In this document: piece by piece, positions 14,172-14,744 of the stretch
How the letters are laid out: each line of letters begins with the position of its first letter
How positions within the stretch are numbered: the first letter of the stretch is position 1
NCBI GenBank assembly: GCA_037133395.1
Contig: JBAXOG010000127.1
Location: 1-14,744, forward strand
Origin: CAIZQW01 sp037133395
GTDB taxonomy: Bacteria > Verrucomicrobiota > Kiritimatiellia > RFP12 > UBA1067
Length of the DNA stretch: 14,744 nucleotides
Direction: 5' to 3'
Notes under the pieces: model-generated
Told to the model about the DNA's origin: nothing
Database searches by the model: none
The model's input: only the letters and a program-made list of their open reading frames with translations
Made by a program: the position numbers and the translations under genes

Positions 14172-14525
14172 TTATTTATAAAGTGAATGTACGTATTCTG
14201 TACCCTGCGCATCCGGATTCGGGCATACGATCGTTGCCGCGACATCAGTCACAACATATGCTGCCTTGGATGATGGGCATTTTGGCTCAACTTTGACATA
14301 AGCAGATTCGCCACACAGAATTGCCATGCTAATCGTTGTATTACCTGCCAACAGAGCCTGTTCACGAGCTCCTTCAAGCTGCTTCATGTTAGCAATGCAT
14401 GAATTCATCTGAGACGTCTTACGAGACCTCGGAAAGTTAGGTATAGCAATAGCGGCCAGAATTCCGATAATCGCAACCACGATCATAATTTCAACGAGTG
14501 TGAAACCCTTGCGGCTCATTTTCAT
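14172..14525 (-). CDS. Type IV pilin / pseudopilin (probable major pilin)
   Basis: A 117-residue prepilin with a short basic leader MKMSRKG cut after Gly7. The mature helix is F8-T-L-V-E12-I (Glu at +5) then MIVVAIIGILAAIAIPNF, nearly the consensus pilin N-terminus. The globular part (NSCIANMKQLEGAREQALL ... CGESAYVKVEPKCPSS ... IVCPNPD) has four cysteines (43, 71, 83, 101) able to form two disulfides. It resembles the small pilins found in many copies in PVC genomes. A perfect sigma-54 promoter of its own, and separate transcription from the minor pilins, favour the role of main pilus subunit, though a T2SS-type pseudopilin cannot be excluded. Start: AAGGA lies 7 nt before the ATG at 14525. 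The gene is convergent with the long plus operon. Confidence 0.88.
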   Translation of the reverse strand: MKMSRKGFTLVEIMIVVAIIGILAAIAIPNFPRSRKTSQMNSCIANMKQLEGAREQALLAGNTTISMAILCGESAYVKVEPKCPSSKAAYVVTDVAATIVCPNPDAQGTEYVHSLYK

Positions 14526-14583
14526 AGTTTATTCCTTTTTAGTTAATACTTTTACCGGCAACTGCGTCGGTATGAATATTTAA

Positions 14584-14598
14584 GCAATTACTGTGCCA
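14584..14598 (-). promoter_or_regulatory. Sigma-54 (-24/-12) promoter for the pilin gene
   Basis: On the minus strand TGGCAC-AGTAA-TTGC (14598 down to 14584) is an exact match to the sigma-54 consensus. Transcription is predicted from about 14572, giving a leader of about 46 nt that holds the AAGGA ribosome site. Sigma-54 control of the major pilin is known for pilA in Pseudomonas and Myxococcus; the promoter here is read directly. The remaining sequence up to 14744 shows no gene and presumably holds activator sites. Confidence 0.88.
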
Positions 14599-14744
14599 AA
14601 CAACCAAGCGTATGCTCTAATTCTGCATCTTCTCGTCGTTGCGTGGTTGGAGCCATGCCAATCCGTATTCTCAGCCTAAATATTATCGTAAAAAAAGGCT
14701 CTTCACGGTTTGTCGAAAAAACTTCCTGAAAAGAAGCACCCAAG

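Noticed and set aside
14655..14729. 24-codon plus-strand ORF with GGAG just upstream
   Set aside because: Too short, ribosome site too close to the ATG, no recognisable content, and it lies in the likely activator region of the pilin promoter.
1..14744. CRISPR arrays, tRNA or rRNA genes, insertion sequences, phage genes
   Set aside because: No regularly spaced repeats, no cloverleaf-like segment, no transposase or integrase reading frame were seen.

Overview
This window carries a chromosomal type IV pilus locus. It looks like a Gram-negative bacterium of the PVC superphylum, most likely Lentisphaerota, Kiritimatiellota or a relative. That placement is an inference from the pilin style (NSCIANMKQLEGAREQ after the prepilin helix), the run of small exported GDSL, beta-propeller and metallopeptidase proteins, and a GC-rich nested palindrome of a kind I associate with these genomes. 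No ribosomal or other phylogenetic marker is present.

Left arm (1-3060, all minus strand): exported proteins with signal peptides. From upstream to downstream these are a GDSL/SGNH hydrolase, a nested palindrome, a beta-propeller protein, and a zinc metallopeptidase (HEAFH...NEG) whose 3' end runs off the window. The propeller and peptidase genes are 9 bp apart and probably cotranscribed.

Core (3145-8729, minus strand): pilM-pilN-pilO-pilP-pilQ-pilT. This is the inner-membrane alignment complex, its lipoprotein-position partner, the outer-membrane secretin and the retraction ATPase. pilM/pilN and pilN/pilO overlap by ATGA. PilM has altered nucleotide-pocket residues.

Right arm (8971-14100, plus strand, divergent from pilM): a PAS-PAS regulator, three prepilin-like proteins in T2SS I-J-K order, a lipoprotein, a stand-alone protein resembling the N2 domain of GspE/PilB ATPases, and a protein of unknown N-terminal type. 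The first and last genes of this operon end in related helical hairpins like the DHp (HisKA) domain of histidine kinases. Both lack the phospho-accepting histidine and any ATPase domain. A pilin gene (14172-14525, minus) converges on this operon across a hairpin terminator.

Regulation: three near-perfect sigma-54 (-24/-12) promoters can be read directly, one for pilM, one for the PAS operon and one for the pilin. The two divergent ones place the predicted transcription start 3-4 nt before ATG codons that lack a Shine-Dalgarno sequence, so both mRNAs may be leaderless. A cluster of TGCGA/TCGCA words lies between them at the distance expected for a shared enhancer-binding protein. Inferred picture: one sigma-54 regulon builds the pilus machine, its minor pilins, its major pilin and a set of non-catalytic regulatory proteins. 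pilB, pilC, pilD and the pilR-type activator are not in the window.
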